Shown one piece after another: positions 35,189 through 42,084 of a stretch of 64,000 bases of DNA; positions within the stretch are counted from its first letter, which is position 1, and every line of letters begins with the position of its first letter. The stretch comes from Rothia nasimurium. Its GTDB lineage: Bacteria > Actinomycetota > Actinomycetes > Actinomycetales > Micrococcaceae. The stretch covers positions 186,001 to 250,000 of the forward strand of contig NZ_CAKMTJ010000002.1 in assembly GCF_928392795.1 (NCBI RefSeq), read 5' to 3'. Below the pieces are notes generated by a model that was given only the letters and a program-made list of their open reading frames with translations, made no database searches and was not told the origin of the DNA. Made by a program: the position numbers and the translations under genes.

Positions 35189-35512
35189 ATGATTTTCAAA
35201 GGAGTCGGCGATACCCGCCCCTACCCAGACCACGGGCTTACCCAGCGCACCTGGGGCTCCATCGCCCCCTCCCAAGTCCGGCTAGACCGCCTCATCACCA
35301 CCCAGAAAAACCTCAACCTCGAAACCCTCCTGGCCGAAGACTCCACCTTCTACGGCGACCTCTTCCCTCATGTCGTCCGCTACCGGGGCGAACTCTACCT
35401 TGAAGACGGCGTCCACCGCGCCCTGCGTACCGCCCTACAGCGCCGCGCCGTCATGTACGCCCGCGTGCTCGACCTAGATGCCCTGGCCCCCTCGCTGCTG
35501 GCCCAGGGCTAG
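35189..35512 (+). CDS. Small conserved actinobacterial protein, ParB/sulfiredoxin-like
   Basis: 107 aa. It opens MIFKGVGDTRPYPDHGLTQRTW, and QVRLDRLITTQKNLNLETLLAED, GDLFPHVVRYRGELYLEDGVHRALRTALQRRAVMYARVL follow. The LxxLxxT and G..YL.DG.HR phrases resemble the ParB/Srx-type fold, where this segment holds a nucleotide-binding helix. Relatives in Micrococcales look closely similar, and some are labelled VapB-type antitoxins, but I see no toxin partner. The mRNA is probably leaderless. Convergent with the TetR gene, 15 bases apart. Confidence 0.75.
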   Translation: MIFKGVGDTRPYPDHGLTQRTWGSIAPSQVRLDRLITTQKNLNLETLLAEDSTFYGDLFPHVVRYRGELYLEDGVHRALRTALQRRAVMYARVLDLDALAPSLLAQG

Positions 35513-35527
35513 GGGTGCCAGCTACAG

Positions 35528-36196
35528 CTAGGAAGCAGCTACCAGGTGCACCTCGGGGGTGCCGTCCAGGCGTACGGGGCGCCCGCTCTCGTCGAAGCGC
35601 GCACCCAGACCCAGCTGAATAAAGCGAATCGTGTTTTCAATATGGCGCTCGCGGGCTGCCCTATCGCTGGCCTCATCGGTGCGATCGGCGCTGGATGATA
35701 AGGAGCCGTGAACCAGCTGAGCCAGCTCACGAATATCATTCTCGGGCAGGTAGCCGCGCTCAATCGCCGCGGAAAGAATGCCTGCCAGAACCATCTGCAG
35801 CTCGCGCACGTGATCGCCCAGCTTGGCGAAAGCCTCGGGTGAAAGAACCGACCGCATGGCAGGGCCGGGGGGCATATGGCGGCGGGAAAGGTCCTCAATC
35901 TGCAGGCGCACGTAGACAGCCAGCTGGTCGATGGGGTTCTCTACCCCGGCCAGGGCCTCGCGCAGCTCGGTGAGGAAACGTTCGGTCTCGTCGAGGGCGT
36001 AGGCAATGAGAAGTTCGCCCATGTCGGCAAAGTAGTTGTACACCGCGGTGCGGCCGATACCGGCGGTTTTGGCCACGTGGGTCATGGTGAGGCCGGGTAG
36101 GCCTCGCTCGTAGAGCAGGCGACCGAAAGAATCGAGGATGGCGCGTTTGGTGTTCTCGCGTTGGGCGGCGTTGGTGGCGGCGGTAATTCGAGGCAT
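35528..36196 (-). CDS. TetR-family transcriptional regulator
   Basis: 222 aa. HTH: TKRAILDSFGRLLYERGLPGLTMTHVAKTAGIGRTAVYNYFADMGELLIAYA. The C-terminal half has no recognisable ligand subgroup; LSRRHMPPGPAMRSVLSPEAFAKLGDHVRELQ is notable. TAAGGT lies six bases before the ATG, so it may be leaderless. Two 15-bp direct repeats 40 bases apart lie in the divergent region shared with yhhQ, so it may regulate that gene, but this is not shown. Confidence 0.9.
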   Translation of the reverse strand: MPRITAATNAAQRENTKRAILDSFGRLLYERGLPGLTMTHVAKTAGIGRTAVYNYFADMGELLIAYALDETERFLTELREALAGVENPIDQLAVYVRLQIEDLSRRHMPPGPAMRSVLSPEAFAKLGDHVRELQMVLAGILSAAIERGYLPENDIRELAQLVHGSLSSSADRTDEASDRAARERHIENTIRFIQLGLGARFDESGRPVRLDGTPEVHLVAAS

Positions 36197-36215
36197 AATG
36201 ACACCTTACCGCTAT

Positions 36216-36270
36216 CTGTCACTAAAACCTATTTTTCACGACAGAACCCAGCAAACTGTCAGCAAAACCT
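36216..36270. promoter_or_regulatory. Two direct repeats CTGTCA-N2-AAAACCT in the tetR-yhhQ region
   Basis: CTGTCACTAAAACCT (36216-36230) and CTGTCAGCAAAACCT (36256-36270) differ by two bases and are exactly 40 bp apart, about four helical turns. The first also pairs with an upstream TGACA (36199-36203). They may be TetR or other regulator sites. The remainder of 36197-36415 shows no gene and no riboswitch I recognise. Confidence 0.45.
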
Positions 36271-36415
36271 GCCGCTGGTCCACCGGTGCGGACGCCGCTG
36301 CGCCCCACCCCACACCCGGCACGTCGTGCGGGGCCGCCTAAAAATCGGTAAGCTAGTGGGCGCCCAGGTGGCAGGTGGGCACTCTTCAAACCGATACTCA
36401 ACCCAGGGGATAACT

Positions 36416-37126
36416 GTGTCTACACCTCCCACCAGCTCACCGGCGTCCGCCCACAAGCAGGGCGCTGATACCGGCTTTGCCCGCCCCACCCGCACCTACT
36501 ACGACCTGCTTCTGGCAGCCACCTGCGTGGTCTTTATTCTCTCTAACATCGGGGCTACTAAGGGCGTCACCTTCGGGCCAATCATCACCGACGGCGGTTT
36601 CTTCCTCTTCCCCCTGGCCTACGTGCTGGGCGATGTAATCAGCGAAATTTACGGCTTTAAACTGGCCCGCCGCGCCATTATTACCAGCTTCGTTGCCGCT
36701 GCTGCTGCCGCCGCTAGCTTCTGGGTACTCATTGCCCTGCCCGCAGCCGATTTCTACGAGGGGCAGGCCGCCCTTGAAACTGTCCTTGGACCCGTACCCC
36801 AGATTCTGGCAGGCTCCCTGCTGGGCTTCCTGGCGGGCCAGCTACTGAACTCCTGGGTGCTGGTGAGGCTCAAGGCAGTAACCGGCGGCCGCCACCTCTG
36901 GGGCCGACTCATGGGCTCAACCCTGGTGGGTGAACTGGCTGACACCGTCATCTTCTGCTCCATCGCTGCCCCCATTATTGGAATTACAAGTTTCGGCGAC
37001 TTCCTCAACTACGTCATCGTGGGTTACGTGTACAAGTGCGCCGTAGAGCTGCTCCTGCTGCCCATCACCTACCCTGTCATCGGCTGGTTCAAGCGCAAGG
37101 AACCCACCTACAGCCCTGCCCGATAG
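36416..37126 (+). CDS. yhhQ: Queuosine precursor transporter (YhhQ/DUF165 family)
   Basis: 236 aa from GTG 36416, chosen because AGGGGA lies six bases upstream. Six hydrophobic helices with family phrases CVVFILSNIGATKGVTFG, FPLAYVLGDVISEIYGFKLARR and LVGELADTVIFCSIA. YhhQ imports queuine or preQ0/preQ1 for tRNA queuosine. This fits the presence of tgt at 42085 in the same window and suggests salvage rather than synthesis, since no queC/D/E/F is visible here. The substrate is assigned from family knowledge. Confidence 0.9.
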   Translation: MSTPPTSSPASAHKQGADTGFARPTRTYYDLLLAATCVVFILSNIGATKGVTFGPIITDGGFFLFPLAYVLGDVISEIYGFKLARRAIITSFVAAAAAAASFWVLIALPAADFYEGQAALETVLGPVPQILAGSLLGFLAGQLLNSWVLVRLKAVTGGRHLWGRLMGSTLVGELADTVIFCSIAAPIIGITSFGDFLNYVIVGYVYKCAVELLLLPITYPVIGWFKRKEPTYSPAR

Positions 37127-37203
37127 GGTAAGCGCCCACCAGACTCGCGCGGCGTCCACTCGCGGCCTAAGCACTGCGAGAGTCTCGTGGGCATTCAGGT
37201 GGG

Positions 37204-37233
37204 GGCGGACGCTCGCCGCCACTGGCGTCCGCC
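37204..37233 (+). terminator. Hairpin downstream of yhhQ (short GGACGC/GCGTCC palindrome)
   Basis: GGCGGACGC / GCGTCCGCC perfect stem with a 12-base loop, in the 268-bp gap before the permease. It has no T-tract. It belongs to the same palindrome family, without the inner stem. The rest of 37127-37394 holds no ORF. Confidence 0.55.
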
Positions 37234-37394
37234 TGTCGCGCACCTCCTGCCAAATGCCCTGCACCTGCCGCTAAGAGGGTGATGTGTCTCTCACTGCATA
37301 ATGGTGAGCACTGAAGACCGGTTTTCCCTCAGAAAACCTGTGTAAACTTTCGGTTCATTGCATACACCACACTCTCTTGAAAGGGAGGGCACCC

Positions 37395-38852
37395 GTGGCA
37401 TCAACCACCACCGGCCAGCAGGAGGGCGGCAACCTCAGCCGCGCCCTCTCCCACGGCCAGCTCACCATGATTGCCCTCGGCCTCGCCGTGGGTACCGGCC
37501 TCTTCCTGGGCTCCGGCGCAGCTATCTCCATCGCAGGCCCGGCCGTCATCGTCTCCTACGCCATCGGCTCACTGATTGCCGCTATTATCGGTGCCTGCGC
37601 CGGTGAAATGGCCGTGCGCTACCCCGTGCGTGGCGGCTTCGGCACCATCGCCGGTAAGTTCCTCAGCCCCTACGCGGGCTACCTCACCCGCTGGGCCTAC
37701 TGGATGACCACCGTAACCCTGGCCGGTGCCGAGGTCGTAGCCGTTGGCGCCTACATGGCCTACTGGTACCCCAATGTCCCCCTCTGGGTCTGGGTGCTCA
37801 TCGCGGGCGGTGCGATTTTCGTGCTCAACCTGACCAGCGTCAAATCATTCGGTGTGGTGGAATTCTTCCTGTCCTCGATCAAGGTGAGCGCGGTCGTCCT
37901 CTTCATCATCTTCGGCCTGGCCCTGGTCTTCTTCGGCCTGCCCGGCCAGGACGCCACCGGCGTCTCCAACCTCACCGCCCACGGCGGCTTCATGCCCAAT
38001 GGTCTCTCCTCTATCTGGATTGCCCTGGCCGTGGTCATGTTCTCCTTCGGCGGTATCGAGCTCATCTCCATCTCCGCAGCAGAAGCTAAGGACCCGGTGC
38101 GCTCCGTGCGCTCCTCAGCGAAGGCTATGATGTGGCGCCTGGCTACCTTCTACGTGCTCTCCCTCTTCATCGTGGTCGCCATCATCCCCTGGACCAGCGC
38201 CGCGGCCCTGGGCAAGGACATCGAAGGTTCCCCCTTCGTTATGGTCTTCACCGAACTGGGTATTCCCTATATCGGCGGTATCACCAACTTCATCCTCATG
38301 ACCGCAGCCCTGTCCGGCGCCAACGCCGCCCTCTACGCGGCAACCCGCCTGCTGCACGCCCTGGGGCACGAGGGTATGGCCCCCAAGGTTCTCGCCCGCA
38401 CCAGCTCATCAGGTATTCCCAACCTGGCACTGACCGTCTCATCCCTGGGTGCCGTGGTCGCCATGATCATGGCTATCTCGGGCGTGGGCGGAATCTTCGG
38501 CTACATGATGGCCCTGGTCACCGTCAGCGTGCTGGTGGTCTGGTCCATGATTCTGCTGTCCTACATGGCCTACAAGAAGGTCGAAGGCGACGCCTCCCCC
38601 TTCCGCGTCTTCGGCGGCTCAGCCACCGCAGCGGTTGGTCTGATTGGCGTCATCGCCACCTTCATCGCCATGTTCTTCGCCGGTGGCTCCATGCTCCCCT
38701 CCATCTTCGTGGGGCTGGGCTTCTTCGGTCTGATTACCATCATCTACTTCGCCGGTGTCAACAAGAACATCAGCACCTCAGATGACGCCTTCGACGAGGT
38801 CCGCGCCGTCACCACCCAGGTGCCCGTCGTCGACGGCACCAAACAGCGCTAA
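37395..38852 (+). CDS. APC-family amino acid permease (first of tandem pair)
   Basis: 485 aa from GTG 37395, with GGGAGG six bases upstream. About 12 hydrophobic helices. GTGLFLGSGAAISIAGPAVIVSYAIGS is the AAT/GABA-permease helix 1 signature, and EMAVRYPVRGGFGTIAGKFLSPYAGYLTRWAYW and FSFGGIELISISAAEAKDPVRSVRSS are equally typical. It should import an amino acid by proton symport; the substrate cannot be told. The next permease is a close paralogue with the same blocks. Confidence 0.92.
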   Translation: MASTTTGQQEGGNLSRALSHGQLTMIALGLAVGTGLFLGSGAAISIAGPAVIVSYAIGSLIAAIIGACAGEMAVRYPVRGGFGTIAGKFLSPYAGYLTRWAYWMTTVTLAGAEVVAVGAYMAYWYPNVPLWVWVLIAGGAIFVLNLTSVKSFGVVEFFLSSIKVSAVVLFIIFGLALVFFGLPGQDATGVSNLTAHGGFMPNGLSSIWIALAVVMFSFGGIELISISAAEAKDPVRSVRSSAKAMMWRLATFYVLSLFIVVAIIPWTSAAALGKDIEGSPFVMVFTELGIPYIGGITNFILMTAALSGANAALYAATRLLHALGHEGMAPKVLARTSSSGIPNLALTVSSLGAVVAMIMAISGVGGIFGYMMALVTVSVLVVWSMILLSYMAYKKVEGDASPFRVFGGSATAAVGLIGVIATFIAMFFAGGSMLPSIFVGLGFFGLITIIYFAGVNKNISTSDDAFDEVRAVTTQVPVVDGTKQR

Positions 38853-38874
38853 AATCAGTAGCAGGTCTACACAA

Positions 38875-38929
38875 GGACGCCGGTAGCCCGCCCCCAGCCT
38901 CACGGCAGGGGAGCCGCGCACCGGCGTCC
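38875..38929. repeat. 55-bp GGACGC/GCGTCC palindromic element between the permeases
   Basis: Arms GGACGCCGGT and ACCGGCGTCC are perfect complements, with GGCAGGGGAG inside as at 8128 and 22290. Length is exactly 55 bp. It may also act as the terminator of the first permease. Confidence 0.75.
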
Positions 38930-38980
38930 GCGCATTAACACCGCTACCGCACACCACGTATTCTCACAGTAAGGCTTACC

Positions 38981-40426
38981 GTGGCACACACACCTTCGCA
39001 GGGGCGGGCTCAGGCGACCACCCTCAAACGCTCACTCACGCACGGGCAGATGACCATGATTGTGCTGGGCTCGGCCCTGGGTACCGGCCTCTTTTTGGGC
39101 TCATCTGGCGCGATTGCGCTGGCGGGCCCGGCCGTCATTCTTTCCTACGCTATCGGTTCGCTGGTAGCTGCCATCATCGCCGCCTCCACGGGCGAAATGG
39201 CCGTGCGCTACCCCGTGCGCGGTGGTTTTGGCTCCATCGCCGGGCGCTACCTGGGGCCCTACGCGGGCTACCTAACTCGCTGGGCCTACTGGACCGTTAC
39301 CGCTATCATCACCGGTATCGAGCTGGTCGCCGTGGGCACCTACCTGCAGTACTGGTGGCCTAACCTGCCCCTGTGGACCGGTATCGCATTGTTCGGTGCC
39401 GTGATTATTCTGCTGAATATTCGCTCGGTGAAGTACTTTGGCACCATGGAGTTCTTCCTGTCCTCCATCAAGGTCATCGCCCTGCTGCTTTTCGTGGTGG
39501 TGGGCCTGGCCCTGGTCTTTGTGGGCTTCCCCGGCCACGAGGCCACCGGCACTGGCAACCTGACCAACGACGGCGGCTTCATGCCCACCGGCTTCCACGG
39601 GGTCTGGCTCTCGCTCGCGGTGGTCATGTTCTCCTTCGGCGGTATCGAGATGCTCTCCATTTCCGCGGCCGAAGCGAAGGACCCGGTGCGCTCAGTACGC
39701 GCCTCGACCAAGGCGAATATGTGGCGCCTGGCTACCATTTATGTGGTCGCCCTCTTCATCGTGGTATCGATTATTCCCTGGCAGTCAGCCGCCCAGCTGG
39801 ACGGCTCCGTTGAAGCCTCACCCTTTGTGCTGGTCTTCTCGGAAGTCGGTGTTCCGGCCATCGCCTCTATCACCAACTTCATTATTCTGGTTGCCGCCCT
39901 GTCCGCCGCCAACGCCAACCTCTACGCGGGTACCCGCCTGCTGCACTCTCTGGCGAGCGAGAAGATGGCACCTGCGCCCCTTGCCCGCGTCAGCGGTGGC
40001 GGTATTCCCGTGCTGGCCATGTGGGCTTCAACCTCGGGCGTGGTGCTGGCGATTCTGCTGGCCCTATTCCTGCCCGGCCAGGCCTTTGGTCTGATGATGA
40101 CCCTGACCATGGTCTGCGCCCTCACCGTATGGGTTCTGATTCTGCTGGCCTACATCGCCTTCAAGGGGGTTGAGGGTAATTCTTCGGCCTTCCGCATGTG
40201 GGGCGGGCGGGTTACCGCTGGCCTGGGTATCTTCCTGCTGCTGGCTATCTGGGCGGCTCTCTTCGCCCGCACCGGCAACGCTGCCCCGGCCACCATGGGC
40301 ATCGCCTACTTCCTGATTCTGACCATGATCTACTTCGGCGTGGTCAAGCGCGTACACACCGGGCACGAGGACGCCTTCGCCGAGGCGGACGCCGCCGTGG
40401 CAGCCCACAGCGGTGACAGGGGCTAG
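38981..40426 (+). CDS. APC-family amino acid permease (second of tandem pair)
   Basis: 481 aa, GTG start at 38981. It repeats nearly all blocks of the upstream permease: GTGLFLGSSGAIALAGPAVILSYAIGS, EMAVRYPVRGGFGSIAGRYLGPYAGYLTRWAYW, FSFGGIEMLSISAAEAKDPVRSVRAS. It is clearly a tandem duplication that has diverged, mainly in loops and the last helices, so substrate specificity may differ. Two bases separate it from the thioesterase gene, so they share a transcript. Confidence 0.92.
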   Translation: MAHTPSQGRAQATTLKRSLTHGQMTMIVLGSALGTGLFLGSSGAIALAGPAVILSYAIGSLVAAIIAASTGEMAVRYPVRGGFGSIAGRYLGPYAGYLTRWAYWTVTAIITGIELVAVGTYLQYWWPNLPLWTGIALFGAVIILLNIRSVKYFGTMEFFLSSIKVIALLLFVVVGLALVFVGFPGHEATGTGNLTNDGGFMPTGFHGVWLSLAVVMFSFGGIEMLSISAAEAKDPVRSVRASTKANMWRLATIYVVALFIVVSIIPWQSAAQLDGSVEASPFVLVFSEVGVPAIASITNFIILVAALSAANANLYAGTRLLHSLASEKMAPAPLARVSGGGIPVLAMWASTSGVVLAILLALFLPGQAFGLMMTLTMVCALTVWVLILLAYIAFKGVEGNSSAFRMWGGRVTAGLGIFLLLAIWAALFARTGNAAPATMGIAYFLILTMIYFGVVKRVHTGHEDAFAEADAAVAAHSGDRG

Positions 40427-40428
40427 GT

Positions 40429-40905
40429 ATGGGTGCAGTCTATGAGGTCGAGGTTCCCCTGCGCTGGGGCGACATGGACGCCTACGGCCACGTCAACAAC
40501 GTGACCATGATGCAGGTGCTCGAAGAAGCCCGCGTGGCCCTCTTTGGGCCGCCGCCCTCGTCCGGTGAACCTGCCCCGCTGGTAGGGGAGGGCTCTGCCG
40601 GGGAAGTGGGGCGGGCGTCCGCTCACCTGCCCCTCTTTGAGAGTTTGCCTGCCGGCACCCAGGCCCTGGTTGCTGAAAACCACGTCAAGTACCGCAGCCC
40701 CCTGGCCTACCGCGGGGTGCCGGTGCGGGTGCAGATGCAGGTCAGTAAGGTTACGGCCGCCTCGCTGGTGGTTGCCTACGAGCTGTATGACCCGGTGACC
40801 GGCGTCCACTGCGTTTCAGCCAGCACCACCCTGGCCTTCTTTAACGTTGAGACCGGCTCCCTGGTGCGCCTGAGCGCCGAACAGCGGGAGCAGCTGGCAG
40901 CCTAG
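40429..40905 (+). CDS. Acyl-CoA thioesterase (4HBT hotdog fold)
   Basis: 158 aa. EVPLRWGDMDAYGHVNNVTMMQVLEEARV is the 4-hydroxybenzoyl-CoA/FcbC-type thioesterase signature, with the catalytic Asp in DAYGHVNN. It hydrolyses acyl-CoA thioesters in the cytosol; the natural acyl group is unknown. Between the first helix and VAENHVKYRSPLAY is a Gly/Pro/Ser-rich insert (PPPSSGEPAPLVGEGSAGEVGRAS) not usual for the fold and coded by GCGTCC-containing sequence. It ends just before a strong bidirectional terminator. Confidence 0.9.
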   Translation: MGAVYEVEVPLRWGDMDAYGHVNNVTMMQVLEEARVALFGPPPSSGEPAPLVGEGSAGEVGRASAHLPLFESLPAGTQALVAENHVKYRSPLAYRGVPVRVQMQVSKVTAASLVVAYELYDPVTGVHCVSASTTLAFFNVETGSLVRLSAEQREQLAA

Positions 40906-40921
40906 ATTGTAGATGCCCTTT

Positions 40922-40968
40922 AAAAAGTGCACGTGCCCTCCACTTTTGGCAGGGCACGTGCACTTTTT
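40922..40968. terminator. Bidirectional terminator between thioesterase and SRPBCC genes
   Basis: 18-bp perfect stem AAAAAGTGCACGTGCCCT with its complement and an 11-base loop. T-tracts are present on both strands, suited to the two convergent genes. A near-copy of the arms recurs at 41504-41549. Confidence 0.92.
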
Positions 40969-40985
40969 ATATGGCGCTTGAGTCT

Positions 40986-41474
40986 TTAGGCTGCGAGGAC
41001 GCGGTTGAGCTTGTTGAAAGAGGACTTCCAGCCAGCTACCGACATTTCGTGCATAGCCGGGTCGAGCGGACCCTGGGTGATGGTGACGCGGGTGGTAGAC
41101 TCGTCAATCTTCTCGAAAGCGGTGCGGTTGAGGAAATAAGAACCAGCCTCCATGCCATGGGCTTCAGCCAGTTCCTCACCAATAGCCTCGTAGCCTTCAA
41201 TCAGCTCACCGGGCACCAGCTTGTGGAAGGTGCCGTTGACGGGGGAAGTGAATTCGGGGTTCTCCTCGCTGACCATGACGAACTTCTGGGTACCACCCTC
41301 ACGCACGTCAATGTCGACGGTATCGAGGGGCACGGTGAAGCCCTCGGGACCGAACCACTGGGGCATCAGTTCTGCTGAAGTGAAAGCCTCGTAGAGGGCC
41401 TCGGGGGTGGCCTCAAAGTCGTGGGTAAAGGTCAGGACCTCTTCAGGGGCAATGGTGCCAAAATCAAAGTTCAT
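40986..41474 (-). CDS. SRPBCC/AHSA1-domain protein (copy 1)
   Basis: 162 aa. LTFTHDFEATPEALYEAFTSAELMPQWFGPEGF, GGTQKFVMVSEE and VTITQGPLDPAMHEMSVAGWKSSFNKLNRVL give the activator-of-Hsp90-like START fold that binds a hydrophobic ligand. No enzymatic residues are evident and the ligand is unknown. AAGGAG precedes the ATG. It is a paralogue of the protein at 41581 and lies between two hairpins with the same arm sequence. Confidence 0.85.
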   Translation of the reverse strand: MNFDFGTIAPEEVLTFTHDFEATPEALYEAFTSAELMPQWFGPEGFTVPLDTVDIDVREGGTQKFVMVSEENPEFTSPVNGTFHKLVPGELIEGYEAIGEELAEAHGMEAGSYFLNRTAFEKIDESTTRVTITQGPLDPAMHEMSVAGWKSSFNKLNRVLAA

Positions 41475-41503
41475 GGATTCTCCTTGTTGGGTAGATACCG
41501 CTT

Positions 41504-41549
41504 AAAAAGTGCATATGCCCTGTGAAAAGTGACAGGCATGTGCACTTTT
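41504..41549. terminator. Hairpin between the two SRPBCC genes
   Basis: AAAAAGTGCATATGCC pairs imperfectly with GGCATGTGCACTTTT. The arms are nearly the same as in the terminator at 40922, so the copy-1 SRPBCC gene is bracketed by duplicates of one hairpin. It probably ends the tgt-SRPBCC operon on the minus strand. Confidence 0.75.
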
Positions 41550-41580
41550 GCGGGGGTGTAGAGGACGAGAGCGAGGGCGC

Positions 41581-42081
41581 TTAGCGTGCGAGCAGTTTGG
41601 CCAGCTTGCCGAAGGAGCCCTGCCAGGAAGCTAGAGTCTGCTCGTGCACACCGGCGGGTAGGGGGCCCTGGGTGAGCTTAAGGATGGTGCCCTCGCCGAC
41701 GCCGTCCTCGGTCACCGCGGTGCCCGCCTCGAACTCAAGGCGCAGGCCAATCAGGGTGTCTGAGGGCTGGCCGGACGGGGTGGGCAGGGCCTCCCGGTAT
41801 TCGATGGTGTGGGGCTCGGCTAGAGTCACAAAGCGCATGTACATGGGGGCCTGGAACTTAGCCTGATCCTTGTGGCGCATGACGAACTGCTTGCGTCCAC
41901 CAATCACCGGTTCCAGGGTCAGGGTGTTGGGAATAATCTTCCAATCGGCAGGGCCAAACCACTTGATAAAGAGAGTGGGGTTGGTAAAGGCCTCAAAGAC
42001 CTGCTGAGGGGTCGCCGCGAACTCGTGGCGGTAGGTGATGGTTTCCTCGGGCTTGAGGTCGTCAATCTTAAAGTCGTTCAT
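41581..42081 (-). CDS. SRPBCC/AHSA1-domain protein (copy 2)
   Basis: 166 aa, similar throughout to the protein at 40986: TYRHEFAATPQQVFEAFTNPTLFIKWFGPADW, GGRKQFVMRHKD, TQGPLPAGVHEQTLASWQGSFGKLAKLL. The START-like fold binds an unknown hydrophobic ligand. The ATG is only three bases after the tgt stop, with GAGAAG upstream inside tgt, so it is co-translated with tgt. The functional link to tRNA modification is not obvious. Confidence 0.85.
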   Translation of the reverse strand: MNDFKIDDLKPEETITYRHEFAATPQQVFEAFTNPTLFIKWFGPADWKIIPNTLTLEPVIGGRKQFVMRHKDQAKFQAPMYMRFVTLAEPHTIEYREALPTPSGQPSDTLIGLRLEFEAGTAVTEDGVGEGTILKLTQGPLPAGVHEQTLASWQGSFGKLAKLLAR

Positions 42082-42084
42082 GCT

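Noticed and set aside
36197..36415. preQ1 riboswitch upstream of yhhQ
   Set aside because: The gene suggests one, but I could not find a preQ1-I or preQ1-II aptamer pattern; only direct repeats are seen.
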